IMG/VR virus record: IMGVR_UViG_3300042463_000322
Coordinates: 1 to 32,345 of that record
DNA from: a virus
Direction: 5' to 3' (one strand)
Length of the DNA stretch: 32,345 nucleotides
This document shows positions 15,578 to 24,384 of the stretch, piece by piece (positions within the stretch are counted from its first letter, which is position 1; each line of letters begins with the position of its first letter). The notes beneath the pieces are model-generated. The model was given only the letters and a program-made list of their open reading frames with translations, had not been told where the DNA came from and ran no database searches. The translations under genes and the position numbers were made by a program.

Positions 15578-16408
15578 ATGGCTACTTTTTCATATACAAA
15601 CTTGTTTACGGCTGGAACACCAGCCGTGGCAACACAGGTGAATACTAACTTTAATGATGTAAGAACATTTGCACAGGGTATTTCTACGGGGACAAACATT
15701 GATGCTTCGGCTATTAGTGAAGCAAAGATTGCTAATAATGCTGTGACATACAGTAAATTGGCTCCTTCTGCAACACAATTTTTGGCTCCTGTTGGTTCTA
15801 TAACTATGTACACTGGCGTTACTGCACCAGCAGGATGGTTGTTATGTGATGGTGTTACTAGCACTGCTGGATATACGGTTCTTGCTTCTTTGGTTGGTGC
15901 CACTACACCTAACCTTCAAGGTAGGTTTCCTATTGGTGATAATGGTACTTTGGCTTTGAACGGTACTGGTGGTTCGCTGACTATTGGTACAAACAATCTT
16001 CCTTTGCACGCACACAACAACACGGCTACTTGGACACAGGGAGTAACCACTACAAGTGTTAGCCAAAATCCTCACTCTCACTCAGGAACGGCAAACACAA
16101 ATGGAAGCCACCTTCACGACGACACGAGAGAGGGTACTACTGGTACTGCTGCTGTATCGCATAGTCATAACGAAGATGGAACTGCTGGAAGTATTGGGGC
16201 TGGTGGTGGAGATTTTGGTTCTGATGTTACAAACAATGCTGGTGACCACTCTCACTCGCTTTCCATTAGCAGTGAAAATGCTAACATTACAGGAGTCAGT
16301 GTCACAATGGCTGGTACCGTAACGATGTCTAATGGCAACAACACCACTACAGCATCTGATTATTATCCTCCATATTATGTAGTTAACTACATCATTAAGC
16401 ACGACTAG
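15578..16408 (+). CDS. Tail fibre with phage collar domain and HxH metal motifs
   Basis: 276 residues. Residues 1-65 form a virion-attachment region of the type with VNTNFNDVRTF and ISEAKIANNAVTYSKL. Residues about 70-130 are a phage tail-collar domain (GSITMYTGVTAPAGWLLCDGVTS ... LVGATTPNLQGRFPIG). The remainder has five H-x-H motifs: HAH, HSH, HLH, HSH, HSH. In T4-type fibre tips and related collar proteins such motifs bind metal ions along a trimer axis, so a metal-stabilised trimeric needle-like end is likely. The ending YYPPYYVVNYIIKHD is typical of the family. An 8-bp perfect stem-loop (15608-15627) lies 30 bases after the start codon. Confidence 0.88.
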   Translation: MATFSYTNLFTAGTPAVATQVNTNFNDVRTFAQGISTGTNIDASAISEAKIANNAVTYSKLAPSATQFLAPVGSITMYTGVTAPAGWLLCDGVTSTAGYTVLASLVGATTPNLQGRFPIGDNGTLALNGTGGSLTIGTNNLPLHAHNNTATWTQGVTTTSVSQNPHSHSGTANTNGSHLHDDTREGTTGTAAVSHSHNEDGTAGSIGAGGGDFGSDVTNNAGDHSHSLSISSENANITGVSVTMAGTVTMSNGNNTTTASDYYPPYYVVNYIIKHD

Positions 16409-16416
16409 GGAAAATT

Positions 16417-16560
16417 ATGGCTTGGAATATTGCAAACCTTTCATTGTTGTCAAAAACAACCGATAACTCTGTGCTTGTCCAAGCATTACGGCAGTTATCG
16501 GTAGAACTTGAACGGTTACAAAACGAAATTGACAGTCTTAAAAGGAGTGTGCAGCAATGA
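16417..16560 (+). CDS. 47-residue coiled-coil mini-protein
   Basis: A short gene between collar fibre and internal virion genes. The product MAWNIANLSLLSKTTDNSVL continues into a heptad-like helix VQALRQLSVELERLQNEIDSLKRSVQQ, probably a parallel coiled coil. It ends in an ATGA overlap with the next gene, supporting real translation. Small coiled-coil proteins here could be fibre chaperones or assembly factors; none is recognised. A long inverted repeat (16459-16502) occupies a third of the gene, so part of the sequence may also act as RNA. Confidence 0.6.
   Translation: MAWNIANLSLLSKTTDNSVLVQALRQLSVELERLQNEIDSLKRSVQQ
16459..16502 (+). repeat. Nested inverted repeat with 10-bp outer stem
   Basis: ACCGATAACT (16459-16468) pairs perfectly with AGTTATCGGT (16493-16502). 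Inside, TGCTT (16472-16476) pairs with AAGCA (16481-16485) around loop GTCC. The result is a two-tier hairpin in coding sequence. Confidence 0.55.
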
Positions 16561-16994
16561 GTGACACAGGTGCATTTTATGGTGACTTCGGTGTAGCCGA
16601 GGCTAGCGCACGCCGTCGGCGTGCCAAGCAATCTGTAGCAAACCAAAACGCTGCTGCGTTTGGTCAGTTGCGTGGTACACGAAACATTGCTGATTTACAG
16701 CGTCAATATAAAGAAGGTTTCGCCCCTCAGGTTGCTAGTTATGGTCGTCGTGGACTTGGTGGACCTAATGTTTCATCTGGTATCCGTACGGCTGGTCTAG
16801 AAAAATATGCTGCTTCTTTGCAGCGTGATTTGGGTCGGGAAACTGAAAATATGAATGCTGGTTTACAGCAGTCTATGGATTCTGAGGCTGTTGCACAGTC
16901 TGATTTGGAAGATTATTTGGCTCAGTTGCGTTTGCAACAACAGGGTTCTGTTTTGCAAACTGCTATAGATATTAAATCTCAGGCTAGTTACTAG
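16557..16994 (+). CDS. Probable internal virion protein, small
   Basis: 145 residues, helical, rich in Gln, Ala and Arg. RRRR at 19-22 is followed by QSVANQNAAAFGQLRGTRNIADLQRQYKEGFAPQVASYGRRGL and a helical C-terminal half (LEKYAASLQRDLGRETENMN..., LEDYLAQLRLQQQGSVLQTAI). Composition and place, before two more Ala/Gln-rich genes and a giant virion protein, fit the internal or ejection protein set of short-tailed phages. This is inference by context. The region coding RRRRAK contains a 7-bp stem with 3-base loop (16608-16624). Confidence 0.6.
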   Translation: MSDTGAFYGDFGVAEASARRRRAKQSVANQNAAAFGQLRGTRNIADLQRQYKEGFAPQVASYGRRGLGGPNVSSGIRTAGLEKYAASLQRDLGRETENMNAGLQQSMDSEAVAQSDLEDYLAQLRLQQQGSVLQTAIDIKSQASY

Positions 16995-17002
16995 GAGGAA
17001 TT

Positions 17003-18271
17003 ATGGCACGATTAAAATGGAATCCACAAACAGGTAGGTTTGATAGTGCTATTGGCATTGACAGCCCACCTGCTGGCACACCTGTTGGTGGACAGTATGT
17101 TGATGAGGTTACTGGTGAAACTAAACAAAAAATGGTTACTGGTGTTGATGTTGTGCTGGCACCTGCCACCACAGGTTCACGAAGTCAAAGTTCACAAAGT
17201 CAGACTCCGAGTTCACGCACTCCGAGTTCACGAAGTCAGACTCCGAGTTCACGCACTCCACCTTCACGCACTCCGACTTCACCGAGTACGACAGTAGCAC
17301 CTAGTACAACGGTAAAGCCACAGGCTGGAACAACACCTAGTACAACCGTAGCACCTGCTGGTGGTAAAGGAAAAATCAACATTAGTGGTAAGGGTATGGG
17401 TGGACCTACTGCTGCACAGGTTCAGGCTGGTCAGTTTGTTGGTTCACCTGCTCAAGTTGCAGATACAAACAATGCAATAAACAAGGCTATTGAAGAAGCA
17501 TTAAAAGGTGGTGATTATAAAGGTGCTATGGAATTGATTGCTGCGTTGTCTGCGTCTGGTTCTGGTGGTGGAGGTTCTTCAGGTCCTAGTGCTGCTGAAA
17601 CTGCTGCTGCAACAGCAAAGGCTAACGCCGACTCTTACCGTGCTGCTATGGCTGCTGCACAACAACAAGAAGCATCGGGTGAGTCATTACAGAAAGCCTA
17701 TAATGCACAGGCTGGTACTTTGTTTGACACACAGTCGGCTGCTATAAAGAAATATTATGGCGACCAAGCGACAACTGCTGGTAAAACTATCAAGACTGCT
17801 GGTGAAAACTTTTTGGCGCAGTTGCCACAGGCAACGGCGTACGCTAATGCACAGGTGGCTAATTTGCCTCAAGCCCAACAAGGTTTGTCTGGGGCTTTGC
17901 GTGCTTATGGTGCGACGACAGGTCGGGCTGATGAACAATCAGCACAATCTACGGCTTATCTTGATGCTTTGGCTAAGATGCAAGCCTCCTCTAATCAGCA
18001 GTTGCAGGCTGCTGATACTACCTATATGGATGCGTTGCGTACGGCTGGCACAGGGGCTAATACGGCTGCTCAGCAGGCTTTGACAGGGAACATAGCCCAA
18101 CTTCAGGCTGGTGATATGTCTAATGTTAACACTGCACAGCAGGCGTTGCTTCAGAAGGGTATTGAGGCTGTTTTGGCTGGTCAAACCGAGGCTGCTAACA
18201 CTAGGGCTAATGCAACTGCGTCATATGGGGTTCCCAAACCCAAGCCCAAGCCTAAAAAGGGAAAGAAATAG
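17003..18271 (+). CDS. Ala/Gln-rich virion protein with Ser-Thr-Pro repeat linker
   Basis: 422 residues. Residues 1-50 are a small folded head (MARLKWNPQTGRFDSAIG ... GGQYVDEVTGETKQKMVTG). Residues about 55-125 are low-complexity Ser, Arg, Thr and Pro with repeated SSRTP/SRSQTP units, then TTVAPSTTV repeats. Residues 125-410 are long Ala/Gln helices (ANADSYRAAMAAAQQQEASGESLQKAYNAQAG and onward), possibly coiled coil. It ends in PKPKPKPKKGKK, a basic tail. AGGAGG stands 4 bases before the ATG. The pattern suits an internal virion protein that uncoils during ejection; no enzymatic motif is visible. Confidence 0.6.
   Translation: MARLKWNPQTGRFDSAIGIDSPPAGTPVGGQYVDEVTGETKQKMVTGVDVVLAPATTGSRSQSSQSQTPSSRTPSSRSQTPSSRTPPSRTPTSPSTTVAPSTTVKPQAGTTPSTTVAPAGGKGKINISGKGMGGPTAAQVQAGQFVGSPAQVADTNNAINKAIEEALKGGDYKGAMELIAALSASGSGGGGSSGPSAAETAAATAKANADSYRAAMAAAQQQEASGESLQKAYNAQAGTLFDTQSAAIKKYYGDQATTAGKTIKTAGENFLAQLPQATAYANAQVANLPQAQQGLSGALRAYGATTGRADEQSAQSTAYLDALAKMQASSNQQLQAADTTYMDALRTAGTGANTAAQQALTGNIAQLQAGDMSNVNTAQQALLQKGIEAVLAGQTEAANTRANATASYGVPKPKPKPKKGKK
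17176..17290 (+). repeat. Short tandem repeats coding the Ser-Arg-Thr-Pro linker
   Basis: Irregular copies of ACTCCGAGTTCACG-type units. One 26-base stretch starting AGTCAGACTCCG is present exactly at 17198 and again at 17234. All units keep the reading frame. Confidence 0.65.
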
Positions 18272-18300
18272 AACAATTCATACAATTATAGAGGTTTATT

Positions 18301-19083
18301 ATGGCTAACGAAAAAGACATTATACAATTCCTGCTGTCTGGTGGCTCATATGAGGACATTAAAGGAAAATACAACAAGGGGCAGATGATTGCTGCCCTTT
18401 TGAAAAACCCTGATGCTATTGGGAAACTTCAAAAGCAAGGTCTTGAACAGTCGGCTAAATACGCCACTTATGACCCTACACAGATTTATGATTCTGCTGG
18501 TTTGTTGAACGCTACTGAAATTAAGTATAAGCAAATGCCAGCAGAGTATCAACCTTTGGCTACTGACTTTTTTGATGCTGTCCGTGCAGCAGGTAATAAC
18601 GATACTGAAGTTAATAAGTTTGTAAATGATTTGAACCTAAACAAAGCAAAGAGTGCTGCAAAGTACGGCATTAATGAAGGTGCGTTTGTTAGTTTACTTA
18701 ATCAATTGCAAAAAGACCGTAAGTCTTTTGCTACGGCTGAAGGTTCCAGAGAGAAAGCGAATATGAGTGCGTTTTATAAACAGCGTGAAAAGTTGGGTAT
18801 TTCACCCACTACAACAGACAAAGCAAGTATTGCTGATGAGTATTTATCTGCTAATGTGGGTGTTCGTGGTTTGTCTGGTGTTGCAACATCACTTGAGCAA
18901 GTTGCCAAGAAAAAGTCTAAAACACTTGTAGAAACCCTCGTGAAATCAGGTAGGTCTGAATCTGAGGCTAAAAGACTACAGGCACAGTTTGAAAAACAGT
19001 TTACTCAGGTTGCTAAAAAGAAAAAGTTAAACGCTGCTTCGTTTTCTGCTGTTGATTTAGTTAAGCAAACTTTGGGACAATAA
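18301..19083 (+). CDS. Probable internal virion protein, helical
   Basis: 260 residues, helical and Lys-rich, no known domain. It opens NEKDIIQFLLSGGSYEDIKGKYNKGQMIAALLKNPDAIGKL, a helix-turn pattern that may be a small folded domain. It continues with helices around PAEYQPLATDFFDAVRAAGNN and ends with KSGRSESEAKRLQAQFEKQFTQVAKKKKLNAASFSAVDLVKQTLG. It overlaps the giant virion gene by one base (ATAATG), so the two products are probably made and perhaps assembled together. GAGG stands before the ATG at 18301. Assignment rests on context. Confidence 0.58.
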   Translation: MANEKDIIQFLLSGGSYEDIKGKYNKGQMIAALLKNPDAIGKLQKQGLEQSAKYATYDPTQIYDSAGLLNATEIKYKQMPAEYQPLATDFFDAVRAAGNNDTEVNKFVNDLNLNKAKSAAKYGINEGAFVSLLNQLQKDRKSFATAEGSREKANMSAFYKQREKLGISPTTTDKASIADEYLSANVGVRGLSGVATSLEQVAKKKSKTLVETLVKSGRSESEAKRLQAQFEKQFTQVAKKKKLNAASFSAVDLVKQTLGQ

Positions 19084-22000
19084 TGGTAGTATATCGTTCA
19101 CCTTTTTCTAACACGACACCTCCTGCTCCTACGCCTAAATCTAGTAACCCTATTGCTGACAGTATTAATCGTGGTAAAGATTTACTAAAAAAGAGTAGTG
19201 GTGTTGCAGTTTCTGCTGGTGGTTCCACTAATGAAACTGGTATGAAAACCAGCGTCGCAGAAGAACAACAGAAACTTAACTCTACATATTCTACTGCGTT
19301 GGCTAAAGTTGCTAACAGTAAACTTAGTGAAGCAGATAAAAAGCAAGCATATAAATCTTTAGAGGCTACCTATAAACTAGGTATTAAACCTGAAGTTCCT
19401 AATAAGAAAACTAATATTTTGGGTGTTGCTGGTAAGGCTGTTGGTGCTGTTTTGTCTGCGCCTATTAAAAATACTTTGATGGTTCTTGAGGCTTCACAAA
19501 CCGTTTCTCGGTTTGCTCAGTCAGGTATTAAAGAAATTGCTGATATGACCAATATGTATTTTCAGGCAGGAGAAGGAAATAGGCTAGAAGGTGGACAGCG
19601 TGCTTCTTGGTCTGACTTTATGAGGCAAGGACACGACAAGGATTTTCGTTTAATGCCTCAGAGTGGTGTTAAATGGTTGGACACTGTTATTGACCTTGGC
19701 GTTGATATGGCTTTTGACCCTCTTAGTTATGTTGGTGTCGGCGCAGTTGGACATATCGGCAAGGCTGGTCGTTCAGAGTTGGCTTTAAAGTTTGGCACAG
19801 AGGCTATGCGTTCAAAGTACCCTCAACTTATTGGCAAAATGGATGACATTATGCGTTATGGTGCAGCAGCAATTCCGAAGGAAGTGCGTGATGCTGAGAA
19901 TATTAAGTTTGGTGTTCGTGCTTTTGGTAATGTAATTCCTAAGACGGAAGCGTTGGCTCAGGTTGTTTCAGGTAAGGCTGGTGTTGGTACTTTGCTTCGT
20001 GCAGGTACTGGTGACATTATAGAAAAAGTTCCGTTGGCGAAGGCTGCTCGTGTAAAGTTAAGTCCTTCCAGCCGTGCTGGTATGGTGTCCAAAGGTCTTG
20101 GTCGCCGTCTTGGTTTAGATGACCAAACCGTCATTGAAGAAGTTGCTCATTATACTTCTGCTCGTGCAGCAAAAGGTTTTAAAAACGCTTTCTATCGTAA
20201 AGCAACACACGAAGTAGCACAGATTCTTAGTGAGATTGAAAACTTTGCTGGTAAAAAAGGCAAAGGTGATTTCGGTAAAGAGATTGTTCGTTTAATGGAG
20301 GACCCTGTTTTGCGTGCAGCAGCGTCACCTGAAAAGCGTGACTTTGCTGAACGCCTTATTATGTGGCAAAACGGCAAATATGGTAAGGGTGGTGTTGACA
20401 GTGTAATTCAAAAGTTTAATTTGGATTATGGTGGCACTATGAAAGAAATTGGTTTTGTGGATGATTATGTTCATCACACTATGACCGAAGAAGCCTTGCG
20501 TGAAGTTTATAAAAGCGATAGTAAATTGACTGGTTTTTTTAAAGATGGTGATTTAACTTCTGCTGAACTAGGTCAAAATAGTTCTGCTGCTCGTTTCCGT
20601 AAATATAAAAAGGGCGAGAAGTTTATGGATGTTGAACTTCAAAGTGGCACTATTGACGAAATTAACGCTATTTTCCGTAAAGAAGCCAAAGTGGACTTTG
20701 ACTTCTTTGAAACAGACCTTACATCAGTCGTGGACAGTTACGCTTATAGTATGGCTAACGCTCGTGGGCGTGAAGCGTATGTTCGTCGTCTGATGGATTA
20801 TGGTTCTGATGTTGTCCGTGTATTAAACACTAAGTCTGTTCCTGATGCTGCTTTGGTTTCTAAGTTGACTGCTACTCACGCTTCGCTTACTGGTTTACGC
20901 AGGGACATTGTCACTGCTGTAAACAAGGGTAGTCTGAAGGCTAAGGACAGCGTGGAGAATGTTCTTGGTTGGGCGCAGGGCGTTATGAACACACAACAAG
21001 CCCGTATTGGTGTACTTGATAGTGAAGTTGCTGCTGTCCAAGCAAAGATTGCTCGTATTGAAGTGCAACTTGCTGATGCAGCAGCAGAAGCAAGTGCTAA
21101 GGGTGCAGAGGCACGAGGTTCGTTTCAAGTAATTCATAAAACATTGTTGGAAGATTTGCAGGACTTGAAGCATTCGGTTGCTAATGGTGAAATGTATCAA
21201 CAGGCTGCTTATATTAAACTGCGTGAAATTTATGTGCAGATGTTCCCTGACTCTAGGCGTGTACCTAAAAGTGTGGATGTTTTGATTGATAAAATTAGTC
21301 GTGAGTCTGGTATGTCACGCCAAAATATTGCTGAAGTGCGTACTTTGACGGAACGCTTGAAAGTGGTGCAACAGCAGATTGCTGATACACCACCTGATGC
21401 TGGTCAGATTATGAATGACCTTATTGACACTGAAGCGTATCTTGTGCAACAGATTGATGGTTTCTCAACTTTGGGTGATGTTCGTTTCGCTGCTGATTAT
21501 AGCGAAGATGGTTTTATTTATGGAACCTATGATGATTTGGTTCCACGAGAATTTGACCCTGACCTTGACCCTATGCCAAGGGTTGTCTCAACCCGACCTA
21601 TGGTTGCTGGTGATGAGAATATGACTATGGATGACATTATGGCTGCCCATAATGCGTTTATGCAAGACGGGCGTAGCGTTGCTGCACACGCAATCCCTAA
21701 TGATGTAATTCACGATATGCGTAAACCAGAACATTATTATGACTTCTGGGACCCTGAAGGTGGCGTTGGTGAAGCAGTAGGTTATGCACTATCTAGGTCA
21801 GGTATAGACACTGAAGGTGTGTTCTTGACGGCGTGGGATGATGTTCTGCGTGACGGTGCTACCGACCCTATGTTTGAACAGGTTTATCCTGCTTTGGATG
21901 ATTTGATGACTGTTGTTGGTTCTATGCACGCACACCAGTTTGAACTAGGTGTTGTTGATGATGATTTCCTTGTTGAAGCATTTGACACTATTCGTGATAC

Positions 22001-24383
22001 TTTTGTCCACGCAGCAGCAGACCTTAATTTAGAGAACGCCGACCAAGTCGGTGTTCAAATGATGAATGACTTTATGAGGGCTATGGCTGAAGAAGGAATG
22101 GAACAATCAGGGAAACCCCTGCTTGTTCCTAGCCGTGTAATTTATGGCTTGGACAACCCAATGGCTGAAGATTCGTATTCGTTGATTCTTCCTGACAGGT
22201 TTTCCTATGTGGGTCAGTACGGCAAAGAAAGTGTGGATAACACTTTGGTTGACGGAATGATGAGTCCTGTGTTTCCTGCTAGTGACGAGTTTGTTCAGTC
22301 TATTGCTAATTCAGATTATGTTTCTGCTTCTCTTGGGGCTGTTGAAAAAATGGATGAGATTGCTATTGCTGGTCGTCAAATGCAGGATGCTTTGACGGCT
22401 CGTGAGGTTGCTGTCGGTGAGGCTAGGTCTGTTGGTGGCAAGATTGGTTCTGTTAAGCGTGAGGCTTCCCGTCGTGTCCGTGAAGCAGAAGTTGCTTATA
22501 GGCAGTACGAAAACTTTGGTACTGTAACCATTCCTTATAAGGGTAAAAAGATTGAAGTTACTCGTGAAAAGGCTATTAAGATTCTTAACGAGAAAGAAAC
22601 GAAGGTTACTGATTTAGTTGCGAACCTTGAGGTTCGTATAGGTAACATTGGTAAGGCTGAGGCTGAAAAGTTAAACCTGAGGAAAGCCGTTCAGGAAGAA
22701 CGACTTTCTACTTTGTTTAATCAACGCAAAGTTTTGGAACGCTGGACTGATGAGACTGGTGTTGCTATGCAACAGGACATTGATTTGTTGCGTCAGGCTA
22801 TCGCCACAGACCCCCCTACAGGGGCTGCTGGCACTATGTCTAGGCGTTGGGCTGATGATGTTCGTGACAGGATTAACAACATTCAGGGTCTTGGCAATAC
22901 TCCTGAGGCTAAAACTTGGGAAAAAGTTGTGAAACAACTTCACGCCGACGAGGCACAACTTGCTTTTTTGGATTCTTATTTGATTCCATATTCTGATGCC
23001 GTTCTTTCCAAGGCTATTGACGGTTCTCTCGGTGGAACCCTTGTTGATGATTTTACTGATGGTTGGGTAAAACTTGGTGAATCTTTGGGTGTTGAAGTTC
23101 CTAAAGATTTTTATGATATTGCCAGACCACAAATTGATGCGTTAAGGAAGAGGGCGAATAGAGGACCAGTTACTCGTGCTATTTCTCAGTATCACGCTTT
23201 GTTTAAACAGCAGGCAACTATGTCTATTGGATTTATGATGCGTAACGCTATTTCTTCAACCTTTATGAATTATGTTGCTGGTGTACCAGCAACAACCATA
23301 TCTAGGGGTGTTACGGCTATGCAGGCGTTGCGTAAGCACGGACCTGAGAAGTGGCTTGATGAACTTGGTATTGTTGACCCTGTGGTTCGTGATATGTATG
23401 AATCAGCACTTCGTGCTGTTGATTCAACAGGTCGTGGTATAACTACTGAGATTGCTATGCAACCTGTGGTTAAAGGTGGTCGTGCTGCCGATGCTTATAA
23501 TAAGGTAACAAACAACCCTATTACACGGTTCTTTGGTAAGGGTAACGACATTGTGGAACAATCTGCTCGTTTCCCAATGGCGTTGGACACGCTGGAACGA
23601 GGATTGTCTTATGATGAGGCTATCTACCGTATTACACGCTACCATTTTGATTATAGCGATTTGTCCAAGGTAGATGAGAAAATGCGTGCTGTAATTCCGT
23701 TTTGGATTTGGACTACACGCAACATTCCTTTGCAGATGACTGAACAAATTTATCGCCCTAAGGCTTATGTTCAGTATGAAAACATTCGTCAGCGAAACCC
23801 TGTTTCGGCTGACTTGATTATGCCTGCATATTTGCGTGAAGGTGGACCTATGGGGCTTAATAAGGAAGGTTGGATTTTGAACCCAGACCTTCCCCAGACA
23901 AGATTAAAGTCATCTGCTGCTCAGTTATACAATCCAAGTCGTTTGGTCGGTATGACATACCCTGAAATTAAACTTCCATTAGAAATATTTGCAAACAAAC
24001 AGTTGGCTACGGATATTCCGTTTACCGATAAATATGATGAGGCTAAAGGCATAGACAAACTGGCTGCTTTGCTGTTGGAACGAGTGGGCGTGGGAACACG
24101 CCGTGACGCTGAAGGAAAAATAGGGTTGGCACCTGCATTGTCATACGGAATTGGTAACGCAATTCCTGTGATTGGCAAAGTGGAACGCTTAACTGGTGGT
24201 GTTGCAGGTGGTAAGTCCTCATATGGGGAACGAGCATTGAGTAGCCTTTTAACAGAGATTGGTGTGCCTGCAAGGAAGGTTGGTCCACGCCAACAGCGTG
24301 GAGAACTAATTAACCGTAATTTCACTATGGCTGACTTCATTAAAGAATTAACCCGTACGGGCGACATAGCAAAGGAACCATAA
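19083..24383 (+). CDS. Giant (1766-residue) internal virion / DNA-ejection protein
   Basis: Largest gene of the window. The N-terminal 50 residues are a Pro/Ser-rich linker. Residues about 199-225 contain DTVIDLGVDMAFDPLSYVGVG, resembling a D-P-L-x-Y motif of large phage virion polyproteins. Residues about 626-705 and 1130-1240 are coiled coil (QARIGVLDSEVAAVQAKIAR). Residues 1360-1600 hold the best-conserved-looking part: MRNAISSTFMNYVAG, FGKGNDIVEQSARFPMALDTLERG and FDYSDLSKVDEKMRAVIPFW followed by IWTTRNIPLQ, a block that recurs in giant virion proteins of short-tailed and actinobacterial phages. No lysozyme, RNA polymerase or ADP-ribosyltransferase motif was found by eye. The likely role is channel formation and genome delivery. 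It ends one base before the peptidase gene. Confidence 0.75.
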   Translation: MVVYRSPFSNTTPPAPTPKSSNPIADSINRGKDLLKKSSGVAVSAGGSTNETGMKTSVAEEQQKLNSTYSTALAKVANSKLSEADKKQAYKSLEATYKLGIKPEVPNKKTNILGVAGKAVGAVLSAPIKNTLMVLEASQTVSRFAQSGIKEIADMTNMYFQAGEGNRLEGGQRASWSDFMRQGHDKDFRLMPQSGVKWLDTVIDLGVDMAFDPLSYVGVGAVGHIGKAGRSELALKFGTEAMRSKYPQLIGKMDDIMRYGAAAIPKEVRDAENIKFGVRAFGNVIPKTEALAQVVSGKAGVGTLLRAGTGDIIEKVPLAKAARVKLSPSSRAGMVSKGLGRRLGLDDQTVIEEVAHYTSARAAKGFKNAFYRKATHEVAQILSEIENFAGKKGKGDFGKEIVRLMEDPVLRAAASPEKRDFAERLIMWQNGKYGKGGVDSVIQKFNLDYGGTMKEIGFVDDYVHHTMTEEALREVYKSDSKLTGFFKDGDLTSAELGQNSSAARFRKYKKGEKFMDVELQSGTIDEINAIFRKEAKVDFDFFETDLTSVVDSYAYSMANARGREAYVRRLMDYGSDVVRVLNTKSVPDAALVSKLTATHASLTGLRRDIVTAVNKGSLKAKDSVENVLGWAQGVMNTQQARIGVLDSEVAAVQAKIARIEVQLADAAAEASAKGAEARGSFQVIHKTLLEDLQDLKHSVANGEMYQQAAYIKLREIYVQMFPDSRRVPKSVDVLIDKISRESGMSRQNIAEVRTLTERLKVVQQQIADTPPDAGQIMNDLIDTEAYLVQQIDGFSTLGDVRFAADYSEDGFIYGTYDDLVPREFDPDLDPMPRVVSTRPMVAGDENMTMDDIMAAHNAFMQDGRSVAAHAIPNDVIHDMRKPEHYYDFWDPEGGVGEAVGYALSRSGIDTEGVFLTAWDDVLRDGATDPMFEQVYPALDDLMTVVGSMHAHQFELGVVDDDFLVEAFDTIRDTFVHAAADLNLENADQVGVQMMNDFMRAMAEEGMEQSGKPLLVPSRVIYGLDNPMAEDSYSLILPDRFSYVGQYGKESVDNTLVDGMMSPVFPASDEFVQSIANSDYVSASLGAVEKMDEIAIAGRQMQDALTAREVAVGEARSVGGKIGSVKREASRRVREAEVAYRQYENFGTVTIPYKGKKIEVTREKAIKILNEKETKVTDLVANLEVRIGNIGKAEAEKLNLRKAVQEERLSTLFNQRKVLERWTDETGVAMQQDIDLLRQAIATDPPTGAAGTMSRRWADDVRDRINNIQGLGNTPEAKTWEKVVKQLHADEAQLAFLDSYLIPYSDAVLSKAIDGSLGGTLVDDFTDGWVKLGESLGVEVPKDFYDIARPQIDALRKRANRGPVTRAISQYHALFKQQATMSIGFMMRNAISSTFMNYVAGVPATTISRGVTAMQALRKHGPEKWLDELGIVDPVVRDMYESALRAVDSTGRGITTEIAMQPVVKGGRAADAYNKVTNNPITRFFGKGNDIVEQSARFPMALDTLERGLSYDEAIYRITRYHFDYSDLSKVDEKMRAVIPFWIWTTRNIPLQMTEQIYRPKAYVQYENIRQRNPVSADLIMPAYLREGGPMGLNKEGWILNPDLPQTRLKSSAAQLYNPSRLVGMTYPEIKLPLEIFANKQLATDIPFTDKYDEAKGIDKLAALLLERVGVGTRRDAEGKIGLAPALSYGIGNAIPVIGKVERLTGGVAGGKSSYGERALSSLLTEIGVPARKVGPRQQRGELINRNFTMADFIKELTRTGDIAKEP

Positions 24384-24384
24384 T

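Noticed and set aside
17176-17290. CRISPR array considered because of short repeats
   Set aside because: Repeats are contiguous, in frame and without unique spacers of constant length; it is a coding minisatellite.
19083-24383. Virion RNA polymerase of the N4 type, suggested by giant size and by many hairpins with 3-base loops (N4 promoters are hairpins)
   Set aside because: I could not find T7/N4-type polymerase catalytic motifs in the protein; half the N4 enzyme length; left as a structural ejection protein.
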